A DNA stretch of 58,617 nt from Acrocarpospora catenulata (GTDB lineage: Bacteria; Actinomycetota; Actinomycetes; Streptosporangiales; Streptosporangiaceae), in assembly GCF_018476525.1 (NCBI RefSeq), contig NZ_JAHCST010000056.1:1-58617 (forward strand). Direction: 5' to 3'. The notes below the pieces were generated by a model, which made no database searches, was not told the DNA's origin, and saw only the letters and a program-made list of their open reading frames with translations. This document shows positions 50,024-58,050 of the stretch, in pieces. The position numbers were made by a program, and so were the translations under genes. Every line of letters starts with the position of its first letter. Position 1 is the first letter of the stretch.

Positions 50024-51058
50024 TTACCCAGGTGGAGCGCTGCTGCTGGCCCGCAGGACGAGCGTCGGGAGGATCACCATGCGCTCCGGACCCGCCGCCG
50101 ACGGCGACTCGATCCGTCGCAACAGCACCTCGATGCTGTGCCGCCCCACCGCGCCGAAGTCCTGCCGGACCGTGGTGAGCGGGGGCGTGAAGTACTCCGA
50201 CTCGGGGATGTCGTCGAAGCCGACGATGCTGACCTGCTCGGGCACCCGCACCCCCGCCTCGGCGAAGGCCCGCAGCACGCCCAGGGCCATCTGGTCGTTG
50301 GCCACGAACACCGCGGTCACCCGGCCGGGCCGCTCGGCGAGGGTGGCCAGCCGCCGCCCCGCGGCGTGCCCGGAGCGCGGGCTCCAGTCACCGCCGAGCA
50401 GTTCGGGAACCTCCCGGCCAGCGGCGGTGAGCGTACGGCGCCAGCCTTCGACGCGGCCCTCCGCCTCCAGCCAGTCCGAGGGGCCGCTGATGTGCCAGAC
50501 CGTCTCGTGGCCCAGGTCCAGCAGGTGGCTGGTGGCCAGCCGGGCGCCCTCCATCTGGTCCACGCAGATCACGGGCGTCTCGCCCTCCTGCTCCCCCTCC
50601 ACGGCCACGATGGGGATGTTCGTCGGCAGGTCGGCCAGCGCGTCGGCGGCGGACCGCTGCGGCGCCACCACCACGATGCCGTCCACGCCCTGGTCGCCCA
50701 GGTAGTCCACGGCGTCGCAGACACCGGCCCGGTCGATGGTGCGCAGGCTCACGATGCTCACGAAGTAGCCCGCCGCCCGCGCCGCCCGCTCGATGCCGTA
50801 CACGGTGCTGGCCGGGCCGTACAGCGTGGTGTCGAAGCTGACCACGCCCAGCGTGCGCGAGTGCCGGGTGACCAGGGCGCGCGCCACCATGTTCCGCCGG
50901 TAGCCCAGCCGGTCGATGGCCGCGAGCACGCGGATGCGCGTCTCCTCGCGCACGTTCGGATGCTCGTTGAGCACACGGGAGACCGTCTGATGGGACACAC
51001 CCGCCGCTCTGGCCACATCCGCCATCACAGGTGCCCGCCGCTCAGACCTGGTACCCAC
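50024..51058 (-). CDS. LacI-family repressor of the arabinose regulon
   Basis: This 344-residue LacI/GalR protein has the head VMADVARAAGVSHQTVSRVL and hinge YRRNMVARALVTRHSRTLGVV, then a ligand core with VAVEGEQEGETPVICVD and VVGFDD-type end (IVGFDDIPESEYFTPPLTTV). The GTG at 51058 follows GAGAGGAG. It lies upstream of araB in the same direction. A TGTTAGCGCTAACA-type site is found in front of itself, araB, the CUT2 transporter and GH127, so it most likely represses all of them. L-arabinose is the probable inducer (inference). Confidence 0.93.
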   Translation of the reverse strand: MGTRSERRAPVMADVARAAGVSHQTVSRVLNEHPNVREETRIRVLAAIDRLGYRRNMVARALVTRHSRTLGVVSFDTTLYGPASTVYGIERAARAAGYFVSIVSLRTIDRAGVCDAVDYLGDQGVDGIVVVAPQRSAADALADLPTNIPIVAVEGEQEGETPVICVDQMEGARLATSHLLDLGHETVWHISGPSDWLEAEGRVEGWRRTLTAAGREVPELLGGDWSPRSGHAAGRRLATLAERPGRVTAVFVANDQMALGVLRAFAEAGVRVPEQVSIVGFDDIPESEYFTPPLTTVRQDFGAVGRHSIEVLLRRIESPSAAGPERMVILPTLVLRASSSAPPG

Positions 51059-51092
51059 CCAAGCGCTCCTCTCGCTGCCTACTCGACAGAAC

Positions 51093-51106
51093 TGTGAACG
51101 TTAACA
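51093..51106. promoter_or_regulatory. LacI operator, autoregulatory
   Basis: TGTGAACGTTAACA matches 11 of 14 positions of the palindrome, 35 bases upstream of the repressor start. Confidence 0.7.
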
Positions 51107-51206
51107 ACAGTCGTCGTCAAGCCGTACCTCTATTACAGTCCCGTTACCAAGAGAACCGAACAACCAGGCACGCGACTTATCTTAACCACCATCCGCAAGC
51201 ACCGAG

Positions 51207-51220
51207 TGTTACCGATAACA
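51207..51220. promoter_or_regulatory. LacI operator-like site, distal
   Basis: TGTTACCGATAACA is a near palindrome (TGTTA/TAACA arms) 114 bases from the previous site. It lies between the repressor promoter and the end of the broken membrane gene. Confidence 0.55.
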
Positions 51221-51238
51221 GCAAATCGGCCGCTTTGT

Positions 51239-52295
51239 TCACCCGCCGGGGGCATCAGCCGCCGCCCGCAGTGCCCGTGCGCTCATGGCGACGAGAGTGA
51301 TCCCGCTTACCACCAGCACAGCGAGTTGCAGACCACCGACGAGGTTGGCCGCCCGGGTGATGGAGTCGGTCCCCGCGTCCGGCAGCACGGCCACGCGGGC
51401 GAACACGGCGGGCACGGTCAGGATCGCCGCCCCCAGCGCCACCGGCGCCGACGCCCGGCGCCGGGCCGCGCACCACACCGTCACGGTCGCCAACGACAGG
51501 CAGGCGAGGCCGAGCGTGTCGAGCCATGTGAACGCCTGCACCAGGAACCCGACCGGGACTGCCCCGCCTCTCGCCAGCGAGCCGAGCGCACCGACGACCA
51601 GCGAGATCAGGACACCCGCGGCGGCCGGAAGCGCGACCATACGCAGGGCCCGCCCCCTGCGCAGGCGCGGCGGCGGCGCGTCGCGGTGGAATCCGATCAG
51701 CAGGGCCAGCACGGTCACCGCGGCCGGGAGCACGGTGCAGGCCCAACGCGCCCATACGAAGACATCCCACAGCCCGGGGGGGGACCAGCACGTACGGCAG
51801 GACCAGGGCGCCGACAGCCGCCGCCTTCGCCGACCGGCGGTGACCGAGGACGAGCGCCCCCAGGCTCACCGCCCACAGCAGAGGTGCCAGATCCGCCAGC
51901 ACGTGCCGCAGGCGCTCGGGCGAGCCGGGATCGCCGGGTGCCGAGATCACCCCGTCGGGAAGCGACTCGGCGGGCATGCCGTACATCAGCACCGCCGTGA
52001 CGGACAGGATGCCGGCCATCGTCCAGAAGACCAGGCCGAGCACGGCGGCGCGGCGGACCGCCTCTCCCCACAGGAACGACCTCGGCGGCGCGCCCGGGCC
52101 GCCGAGCCGCAGCCGCAGCGCGAGCGCCGCCACGCTGGCGATCTCCATCCAGCGCGGTCGCTGGTCGTCGAGGCCGACCTTCCCGCGCCGGGCACCCTCG
52201 AGAAAGGCCGAGACCATCTCCTCCTCGCGCACGGCTCGGTAAGCGGCGGGCAGCAGGCGCAGCACCCGCCGATAGCGCTCCTCAAGCCCGCTCAC
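51239..52295 (-). pseudogene. Multi-pass membrane protein frameshifted at a homopolymer
   Basis: The gene starts at the GTG at 52295 (MSGLEERYRRVLRLLPAAYR), overlapping the padR stop (GTGA). It reads an N-terminal cytosolic region (IASVAALALRLRLGG at about 52-66) and several membrane spans up to VLPYVLVPP. There the frame runs into unrelated residues. A run of eight G (plus strand 51776-51783) lies exactly at this point. Removing one base restores the frame (VPPGLWDVFVWARWACTVLPAAV) to a hydrophobic C-terminus ending at 51239, giving about 351 residues. PadR plus a membrane protein with an N-terminal region like this is a common actinobacterial pair. A sequencing error, a true mutation or phase variation are all possible. 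Confidence 0.8.
51776..51783. repeat. Homopolymer of eight G at the frameshift
   Basis: CCC followed by eight G then ACC. One base fewer restores the minus-strand frame of the membrane protein. Confidence 0.85.
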
Positions 52296-52630
52296 GCCAG
52301 ACCTCCCGCCTGCCGGAGCCGGAGCAGTTCGACCGCGCGGCGCGCGTTGTCGGCCAGCCGTACGGCCTCCTCCTCCAGGGCCCGCGCTCCCTCATCGGTG
52401 AGCCGGTAGTAGCGGCGCAGCCGCCCCTGCCACACCTCCTCCCGGTCGCGCTCCACCAGCGCATCGGCCGCGAGCCGGTCGAGCACGCCGTACAAGGTGC
52501 CAATCCTGAGCCGGACCCGGCCCTCGGACAGCCGTTCGACCTCCTGCACGATGCCGTAACCGTGGCGCGGCTCATCGACCAGCGCAGTGAGAACGAGAAA
52601 GGCGGGTTCCGTCATAGCACGTGCCGTCAT
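52292..52630 (-). CDS. PadR-family transcriptional regulator
   Basis: This 112-residue winged-helix repressor shows the PadR pattern AFLVLTALVDEPRHGYGIVQEV, here recognised by the PRHGYGI core, then RIGTLYGVLDRLAADALV and RRYYRLTDEGARAL (wing). It is translationally coupled to the downstream membrane gene. The ATG at 52630 has GGAGG only one base upstream; a second ATG at 52615 is also possible. A dyad just upstream probably allows autorepression. The ligand is unknown. Confidence 0.9.
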   Translation of the reverse strand: MTARAMTEPAFLVLTALVDEPRHGYGIVQEVERLSEGRVRLRIGTLYGVLDRLAADALVERDREEVWQGRLRRYYRLTDEGARALEEEAVRLADNARRAVELLRLRQAGGLA

Positions 52631-52641
52631 GCCTCCAGGAT

Positions 52642-52660
52642 ATATCGGAAGGCATGATAT
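52642..52660. promoter_or_regulatory. PadR operator-like dyad
   Basis: ATATC at 52642-52646 and GATAT at 52656-52660 form an inverted repeat with a 9-base spacer, 12 bases upstream of the padR start. Confidence 0.55.
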
Positions 52661-52861
52661 TCAGATCGGATGAACGCAACCGTTTGAACTCATGGCGACG
52701 AGCGTGCCCCTCCAGGGCGAGCATCTGCGTCCGCGCCAAGAGCTCGCAGGCCAGCGCAACGATCTCGCACCAGATCTGCTACCCCACCTAAGCCATAGGT
52801 TCCGCCAACTCCGTTTCCCCTCCTCGAACGGGGGATCGGGTTCGTAGGTCGGATCGCACTG

Positions 52862-53238
52862 TTGACGGATCAGTTGAGCGGCTCGCCGTTGCGCGTGCGC
52901 GTGACTGGTCACTTTGCCGTCGAACTGCTTGTACCTGCGCGGGAACGCCCGCACATCGCCCGAGCGCTGTTCGCTGCGGCTGAGCGGCTCGGCCTGCACG
53001 CCGAGGTTGTGCGATCGACATCGAACGGCTACCTCGTGCCGTAGCCGATGCGGCTGACGAACAGCTCGCCGAGGACCCGCCTGGCGGGTTCCGCATCTCC
53101 GCCGCAGCGTCACCCGGTGGCGGCGAGGCCGACAGCCCCGAGTCGGGCTCCGACGAGACCGGCCAGGCCTAGGGGGAAGAACCGGAGGTTGCTAGCGAGC
53201 CGCCCATGCCCGCGCGCAGCCGCAAGCGCGCGCGTTGA
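52862..53238 (+). pseudogene. Decayed gene of unknown function (one frameshift, one nonsense codon)
   Basis: The plus strand from about 52862 (TTG) reads LRVRVTGHFAVELLVPARE and on to STSNGYLVP, then a TAG at 53042. Shifting by one base at that point gives VADAADEQLAEDPPGGF and a GEADSPESGSDETGQA tail. A TAG at 53167 interrupts it, after which the same frame continues GEEPEVASEPPMPARSRKRAR to a double stop at 53236-53241. Restoring one lost base near 53040 and one sense codon gives a single protein of about 125 residues. The true start may lie further upstream, since the frame is open. I do not recognise the family; it looks like a small plasmid- or integrative-element protein. Confidence 0.6.
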
Positions 53239-53402
53239 TGAGCAGGCCGTTCCAGCCGCGCGATTACGCTCGCCATCGAGGTCGGCGCCGGGTTCGGGTG
53301 CGCGCCGATCGCCCCTACAGCCCCGACGACGATCGACGTGCTCGCCTCGGCCGGTACCCCTGCGTCCGGCGTGACCGTACACGCGATCCGGATCAGGCCT
53401 GA
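53238..53402 (+). CDS. Small Arg-rich ORF, doubtful
   Basis: The ATG at 53238 overlaps the double stop of the decayed gene before it (TGATGA). It encodes 54 residues rich in Arg and Asp (MSRPFQPRDYARHRGRRRVR at the start). I do not recognise it. The overlap is what an operon partner would show, but codon use gives no clear support. Confidence 0.3.
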   Translation: MSRPFQPRDYARHRGRRRVRVRADRPYSPDDDRRARLGRYPCVRRDRTRDPDQA

Positions 53403-53440
53403 CCGTCTCCCTGAGGCCACAGCGCCGTCAGCGAGGCCCG

Positions 53441-53916
53441 TCAGCGGTCGGCCGCTTCGGCGCGCACGACCCCGCTTGCCGTGTAGTGCGTGCACAGCCA
53501 TCCCAGGATCTCGTCGAGCCCGCTCTCGCCGGCGACGAATGGAATCGGGCCGCCGACCATCACCAGCACGCACCCCTCCGCTAACGCCGCGCTGAACCAC
53601 TGGTCGGGCGTGCCGCTCATGCGCCCGACCACGGTGACTAAGTCGCCGACGCGGGCCCAGACCTCGACCCGCCGCTCGGGGGAGACACGCACTCGCCAAC
53701 GGGGGCCTGCTGACAACACGTCATAGCCGACATCGGCGCCGTGGCCGTAGGCGCTGGTCATGCGCAGGCCACGGACCGCGCACCAGTCGACGAATTCCTC
53801 GGTCCTCGGGTCGCCGATTGGGGTTGAGATGCCGCAGTCGGGAAGTGCGGTTCACCGGGGGTGTAGAAGGCGCGCACATCGACGTCCCCGAGCATGTGCG
53901 CAAGCGTCAGTTCCAC
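53441..53916 (-). pseudogene. Frameshifted gene of unknown function
   Basis: The minus strand from the GTG at 53916 reads ELTLAHMLGDVDVRAFYTPG then EPHFP, and leaves frame at TTCCCGAC (about 53842-53850). Adding one C there continues as DCGISTPIGDPRTEEFVDW and on through RMTSAYGHGADVGYDVLSAG, PRWRVRVSPERRVEVWARVG and IPFVAGESGLDEILGWL to a stop at 53441. The restored product is about 157 residues. A 106-residue part from the ATG at 53761 is still open and could be expressed. The start overlaps the end of another remnant (GIIGEWNLNEWN, stop at 53907). The family is not recognised. Confidence 0.6.
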
Positions 53917-54047
53917 TCGTTGAGGTTCCACTCGCCGATGATGCCCCGGCGGCGAGTCAAGCCGTCATCTCCAAGCCGGATTCAAGTTGGAGTCAGCAGC
54001 GGCCCTCTTGCGGGGCTGCCTGGATTGCGGTTGACCAACGCTGTGTC

Positions 54048-54515
54048 TTATCCCGCCAGAACAGCCGGAACGGCCGGGGCGCCATCGACCAGATAGCCCT
54101 TGATCACCCCGGTCAGGCCTAGGGGATACACGGTCTGGCGGGTGCTTTCGAGGTCGGCCAGATCCCACCACTGCCAGGCGAGAATGTCGTCGGTCTGGGT
54201 GGCCTTGGCCACATCGACGAGGCTGGCCGGGACACGGGCGGTGAAATACTGCTCGACCTGTTCGACCGGCTCGTCGCCGATCATGTGGGTCTTGGCGCGT
54301 GAGGCGAGCGAAGGCCCGAGTTCGACCTCGTCGACGCCGAGTTCTTCCCGCAGCTCGCGCAGTGCGGCCTCGGCGTGGGTCTCGCCGATCTCCAGGGCGC
54401 CGCCCGGGGTAGCCCAGAACACCCCTGCCCCTTCGTCGTAGCGAAGGAGCAGGACGCGGTCGTCTTGATCCAGGACGATGACGCGGGCGGCGTGGCGGCG
54501 GCGAACGGCGGTCAT
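54048..54515 (-). CDS. NUDIX hydrolase
   Basis: This 155-residue NUDIX protein has the full box GGALEIGETHAEAALREL followed by REELG, near residues 38-60, which binds Mg and hydrolyses a nucleoside diphosphate linked to another group. The N-terminus ARVIVLDQDDRVLLLRYD is the usual first strand, and WWDLADLEST is typical near the end. It lies 24 bases after the carbamoyltransferase stop in the same direction, so it may belong to that cassette, for example cleaning up a nucleotide intermediate. The substrate cannot be predicted. Confidence 0.93.
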   Translation of the reverse strand: MTAVRRRHAARVIVLDQDDRVLLLRYDEGAGVFWATPGGALEIGETHAEAALRELREELGVDEVELGPSLASRAKTHMIGDEPVEQVEQYFTARVPASLVDVAKATQTDDILAWQWWDLADLESTRQTVYPLGLTGVIKGYLVDGAPAVPAVLAG

Positions 54516-54539
54516 GCCTCCATTGTCGCAGTCTCGTCG

Positions 54540-56165
54540 TCAGGGTTGTTTCTGGACGAGGTAGTCGCCCAGGCACAAAGCGTCCAGGTCGGTGGCCTGG
54601 AAGGTGGCCAGGGCGTCGGCAGGGGTCTCGACGATGGGTTCTTGATCGTTGAAGCTCGTGTTGAGCACGACCGGCACGCCGGTGATCTTCCCGAAGTGGC
54701 CGATGAGGGCGGCGAACCGGGGATTGACGGCCGGATCGACAGTCTGGGCGCGGGCGGTTCCGTCGACGTGGACGACTCCGGGGATCTGTGCGACACGTTC
54801 GGGGCGTACGGCTGGCGCCAGCAGCATGAACGGTGATCCATCGGCGTCGAGGTCGAACCAGCGCGAGCCGTCGGCGGCGGCCACGGCGGGAGCGAAGGGC
54901 CGGAAGGGCTCGCGGTGCTTGATGCGATGGTTGAGGGCCTCACGGCTGGCGATCGTGCGCGGGTCGGCCAGGATGGAGCGGTGGCCGAGCGCGCGCGGCC
55001 CGAGCTCGCTGCCGCCTTGGAACCAGCCGATCAGTTTGCCGTCGGCAAGAAGTTGGGCCGCGGTGGCGGCGATGTCGGACTCACAGCTCCAGGTGAACGG
55101 AACGAACGCGCGTTCGACCAGGCCAGAGCGGGGGTCACGGGTCAGGGCAAGTTCGATCTCGTCGTCGGTGTAGGGGCGGCCGAAACAGTCGTCGGCCAGG
55201 GGGCGGCGCGGTAGTTCGCCGGTGAGCCGGTGCAGGCCGTACAGGGCGCAGCCGAGCGCCTGTCCGCGGTCGGATGCGGGCGGTGGGACGAACAGGCCGC
55301 CGACGGACGGCAGGCGCCGCAGGGCGTCGTTGGCAACGCAGTTGAGCGCGACCCCGCCAGCCAGGCACAGCCGAGGGGTACCGGTTTCGGCGATGACGTT
55401 CTCGACGAGCCCGGTCAGGACCTGCTGGACCTGAGTCTGCAGGTAGGCGGCCGCGTCGATGCCGCGCTGGTCGCCGCCTTTGCTGCCGGGCGGCCCGAAG
55501 TCCCAGCCGGTACGGGCGGCCAGCTCGGCCACGCCGGCGGCGTGGGTCGCGGTGAGCCGGCCGTACACGCGGGTGTCGCACAGGTCGAACAGCGGGGCGG
55601 CGAACACGCCCGAGTCGCCGTAGGAGGCCAGCGCCATGGTCTTGCCGGCCTCTTGGGCCGACCAGCCGAGGTATTCGGTGAACGCCTCATAGGTGGCGCC
55701 GATCCCGCCGGCGCGCGGGCGGGCAGGGTCGTTGCCGCCCAGGCGGGTGATGCCGTCACGGGTGGCGGCGTAGAAGGTCTCGGTGTCGGTGTTGTTGCCG
55801 GCGCCGTCGGCGACCACGATGGTGGCCTCTTCGTACGGGCCCAGGCAGTAGGCGGTGTAGGCGTGGGCAAGGTGGTGGTCGGCGATGATGATTCGCGCCG
55901 GGTCCAGGCCCAGGTGCTGCAGGCCGGTGTCGGCGGGTTGGGCAGGGGTGCGGCCGTAGGAGCTGGCGACCACCAGGTCGACGTCATCGAGCGTCAGCTC
56001 GGCGGCGCGTAGGCAGTACAGCAGGGCGTTGAGCCAGCCGGGGCTGTAGCGGCGGCGATTGAGCCGTTCCTCGCCGATCGCGATCATCCGGTCGGGGGTC
56101 ACGAGGGCGGCGCCGCCGTCGTGGCCGAAGTTGATGCCGATCACGCATGGGGCGGTACGGGACAT
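54540..56165 (-). CDS. NodU/CmcH-type O-carbamoyltransferase
   Basis: This 541-residue enzyme would transfer a carbamoyl group from carbamoyl phosphate, through carbamoyl-AMP, to a hydroxyl of a small molecule. The N-terminal Kae1-like domain shows VIGINFGHDGGAALV, metal-binding ADHHLAHAYTAY and VVADGAGNNTDTE, and LCLAGGVALNCVAN. The C-terminal YrdC-like part shows GWFQGGSELGPRALGHRSI, a family hallmark, and VVLNTSFNDQEPIVETP. I chose the ATG at 56165 (MSRTAPCVIGINFG) with GGAG 7 bases upstream. It overlaps the kinase gene by 25 bases. Family members decorate antibiotics (tobramycin, cephamycin, novobiocin types) and Nod factors; the acceptor here is unknown. Confidence 0.93.
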   Translation of the reverse strand: MSRTAPCVIGINFGHDGGAALVTPDRMIAIGEERLNRRRYSPGWLNALLYCLRAAELTLDDVDLVVASSYGRTPAQPADTGLQHLGLDPARIIIADHHLAHAYTAYCLGPYEEATIVVADGAGNNTDTETFYAATRDGITRLGGNDPARPRAGGIGATYEAFTEYLGWSAQEAGKTMALASYGDSGVFAAPLFDLCDTRVYGRLTATHAAGVAELAARTGWDFGPPGSKGGDQRGIDAAAYLQTQVQQVLTGLVENVIAETGTPRLCLAGGVALNCVANDALRRLPSVGGLFVPPPASDRGQALGCALYGLHRLTGELPRRPLADDCFGRPYTDDEIELALTRDPRSGLVERAFVPFTWSCESDIAATAAQLLADGKLIGWFQGGSELGPRALGHRSILADPRTIASREALNHRIKHREPFRPFAPAVAAADGSRWFDLDADGSPFMLLAPAVRPERVAQIPGVVHVDGTARAQTVDPAVNPRFAALIGHFGKITGVPVVLNTSFNDQEPIVETPADALATFQATDLDALCLGDYLVQKQP

Positions 56166-57019
56166 GGGATGGCTCCGCAGGGGTCGTGGGTGGGCAGCAG
56201 GTCGAAGGGATTCCACAGGCGGGTGATGCCGTCTCGGGTGTGGATGAGGCTGGCGAGCTGGAACATCTGCATCACGCCGCCGCCGCGGTGGGGGAAGGCG
56301 TCGGTGACGGTGCCGCCCAGTACGGCCGCCCCGCCGAACTGCCGGTAGAAGTCGGCGAAGCGGGCATCCACGGTGGGTGCGTGTGGGGCGGCGGGCAGGG
56401 AGGCCGGGAGGCTGGCGCCGGCCGCGCGCAGCTCGTCGGCGACGGCGGACAGCACCGCGGCCGGGGTGAGCGGGTCGGTGTCGATGATCAGCGGCGGGTT
56501 GGGGCAGAGATCGGGTGCGTGCTCGGTGTAGAACTGGCGCATCCGCTCAAGCAGCCGCGGGTCGTACCACTGCCGCCAGCGTGGATGGGCGGGTTTGCCG
56601 CCGCGGCGGGTGAGGCTGGCCGCCACGCTCACCAGCAGGATCACCGTGCGCAGCCGCGTGTCGTACAGCGGGGCGATATTCCGCCGGTAGTAGGCCACGG
56701 CTTTGCCGTAGGGGAAAGCCGCCTGGCGGCGGGCGGCGAAGGTGTAGGCCAGCACGCCCAGGTGATTGCGGTCACACACCACCACGTCGGCGGGAACGGC
56801 GCGCAGGGCTGCCGCGCGGGCCTGTTCCTGGCGCAGGTACCACAGGGTGTGCGCGGCCGGGGACGAATGGACCGGGGCCCCGGTGCCGCGGCTGAGTTTG
56901 ATGTTCGGTTCGCTGAAGAACAGGGCGGTGTCGCCGAGGCCGGGGACCAGGGCGCCGAGCAGGGTGGTTTTGCCCGCCCCGGGCGGGCCTTCGAGGGCGA
57001 GCGTGACGGGGCCGGTCAT
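56141..57019 (-). CDS. P-loop kinase (thymidylate/deoxynucleoside kinase-like) with unusual C-terminal domain
   Basis: Residues 1-205 form a P-loop kinase: Walker A LALEGPPGAGKTT at 7-19, an acidic/Arg motif VVVCDRNHLG near 79-88, and a lid-like Arg-rich stretch near residue 140 (RRGGKPAHPRWRQWY). This resembles dTMP or deoxynucleoside kinases. Residues about 215-285 read FADFYRQFGGAAVLGGTVTD, then VMQMFQLASLIHTRDGITRL and WNPFD. This looks like the repeat found in extracellular bacterial proteins with a GG-x-x-x-LG-x-P-x-T-x-x-F core and a QYFERA-like strand; I have not seen it on a cytosolic kinase. The substrate is not known. It overlaps the carbamoyltransferase by 25 bases and the oxidoreductase by 4. 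Confidence 0.75.
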   Translation of the reverse strand: MTGPVTLALEGPPGAGKTTLLGALVPGLGDTALFFSEPNIKLSRGTGAPVHSSPAAHTLWYLRQEQARAAALRAVPADVVVCDRNHLGVLAYTFAARRQAAFPYGKAVAYYRRNIAPLYDTRLRTVILLVSVAASLTRRGGKPAHPRWRQWYDPRLLERMRQFYTEHAPDLCPNPPLIIDTDPLTPAAVLSAVADELRAAGASLPASLPAAPHAPTVDARFADFYRQFGGAAVLGGTVTDAFPHRGGGVMQMFQLASLIHTRDGITRLWNPFDLLPTHDPCGAIPCPVPPHA

Positions 57020-58050
57020 CGGCTACTACCGTGAGCGGCTGCTTGGGCTCGGGGGCCGGTTTCCGGGACGGTGATCCATTCCCCGTCGCGGGCCGCCGAG
57101 GCCGCGGCGGCTGATGCGACGGCGAGGCTGCGCAGGTGGTCGGTGATGTCGTGCTCGGGCACGGTGCCGGCCGCCAGAGCCTGGGTGAAGGCGGTGTAGG
57201 CGCCGAGGATGCCGTCGGGCACCCACTCTCCGGGCGGGGTGTGGGTCTGCGGCCCGGCGGCGGTGTGGAGTGTCGCGGTGCTGTAGGTGGCCTGGGCGTC
57301 GGCCTGGTCGCCGTTGACGTACCAGGCCGACGCCCAGGCGTGCGGGGTTCGGGTGCGGTCGTACATGCTCAGGGTCGCCACCAGGGGGCTGTCAAACGCG
57401 AGCATGATCGTGTACGTGAGGGGGCAGCGGGCCGCCTGGCCGGGCAGAACACCGGCGCGGGCGGTCACGGCGACCGGGTCGGCCCCGGCCAGACGGCGAG
57501 CCAAGTCCAGGTAATGCAGGCCGTGGTCGAGGAACAGATAGCCGGGATGGTCGGTGTACCAGGTGACTTCGTCCTCGTTGAAGTGGTGCACGTGCGCCAG
57601 GTGGGCCAGCCGCCCCAGGCCGCCGCCGCGCGCCCAGTCCAGCAGGAGCCGCTGCGCGGGCGCCCAACGCAGATTGTGGTTGACCGCGACCGGCACGCCC
57701 GCCCGGGCCGCCTCATCGGCGATGGCGCGCGCCTCGTCCAAGGAGTAGGCGACGGGCTTTTGCAACAGCAGCGGCTTGCCGTACGGCAGCAACGCGCGGA
57801 CCAGGTCCAGGCGGCCGTGCGGCCGGGTCGCGACGTCGATGATCTCGACGTCCGGGTCGGCGGCGAGCTCGACGGCGCTGTCGTGGATGCGCACCCCGGG
57901 CAGGGCGCGGGCCGCCTGCTCGGCGCTGGCACGGGTGCGCGCGCAGATCGCGGCGACGGGCACGCCGCCGCTGATGTAGGCGGGCAGGTGCCCGGTGCGG
58001 ACGATCCGGCCCGCACCGATGACGCCGATCCGGGCGGGGATGGGAGTCAT
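57016..58050 (-). CDS. Gfo/Idh/MocA-family oxidoreductase
   Basis: This 344-residue NAD(P)-dependent sugar or inositol dehydrogenase family protein has a Rossmann start RIGVIGAGRIVRTGHLPAY, then VATRPHGRLDLV, the conserved catalytic Lys in LLLQKPVAYSLDEA, and GVPVAVNHNLRWAP. The second domain has HVHHFNEDEVTWY and FLDHGLHYLDLARRL with the active-site His and Asp. It is tightly coupled to its neighbours (ATGA on both sides). Together with the carbamoyltransferase and kinase it suggests modification of a sugar, cyclitol or nucleoside. Confidence 0.9.
   Translation of the reverse strand: MTPIPARIGVIGAGRIVRTGHLPAYISGGVPVAAICARTRASAEQAARALPGVRIHDSAVELAADPDVEIIDVATRPHGRLDLVRALLPYGKPLLLQKPVAYSLDEARAIADEAARAGVPVAVNHNLRWAPAQRLLLDWARGGGLGRLAHLAHVHHFNEDEVTWYTDHPGYLFLDHGLHYLDLARRLAGADPVAVTARAGVLPGQAARCPLTYTIMLAFDSPLVATLSMYDRTRTPHAWASAWYVNGDQADAQATYSTATLHTAAGPQTHTPPGEWVPDGILGAYTAFTQALAAGTVPEHDITDHLRSLAVASAAAASAARDGEWITVPETGPRAQAAAHGSSR

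Noticed and set aside
53169-53699. A 176-codon minus-strand ORF in the decayed region
   Set aside because: It is in a different frame from the rebuilt gene, with Arg/Gly-rich composition; the rebuilt frame has much better protein character.
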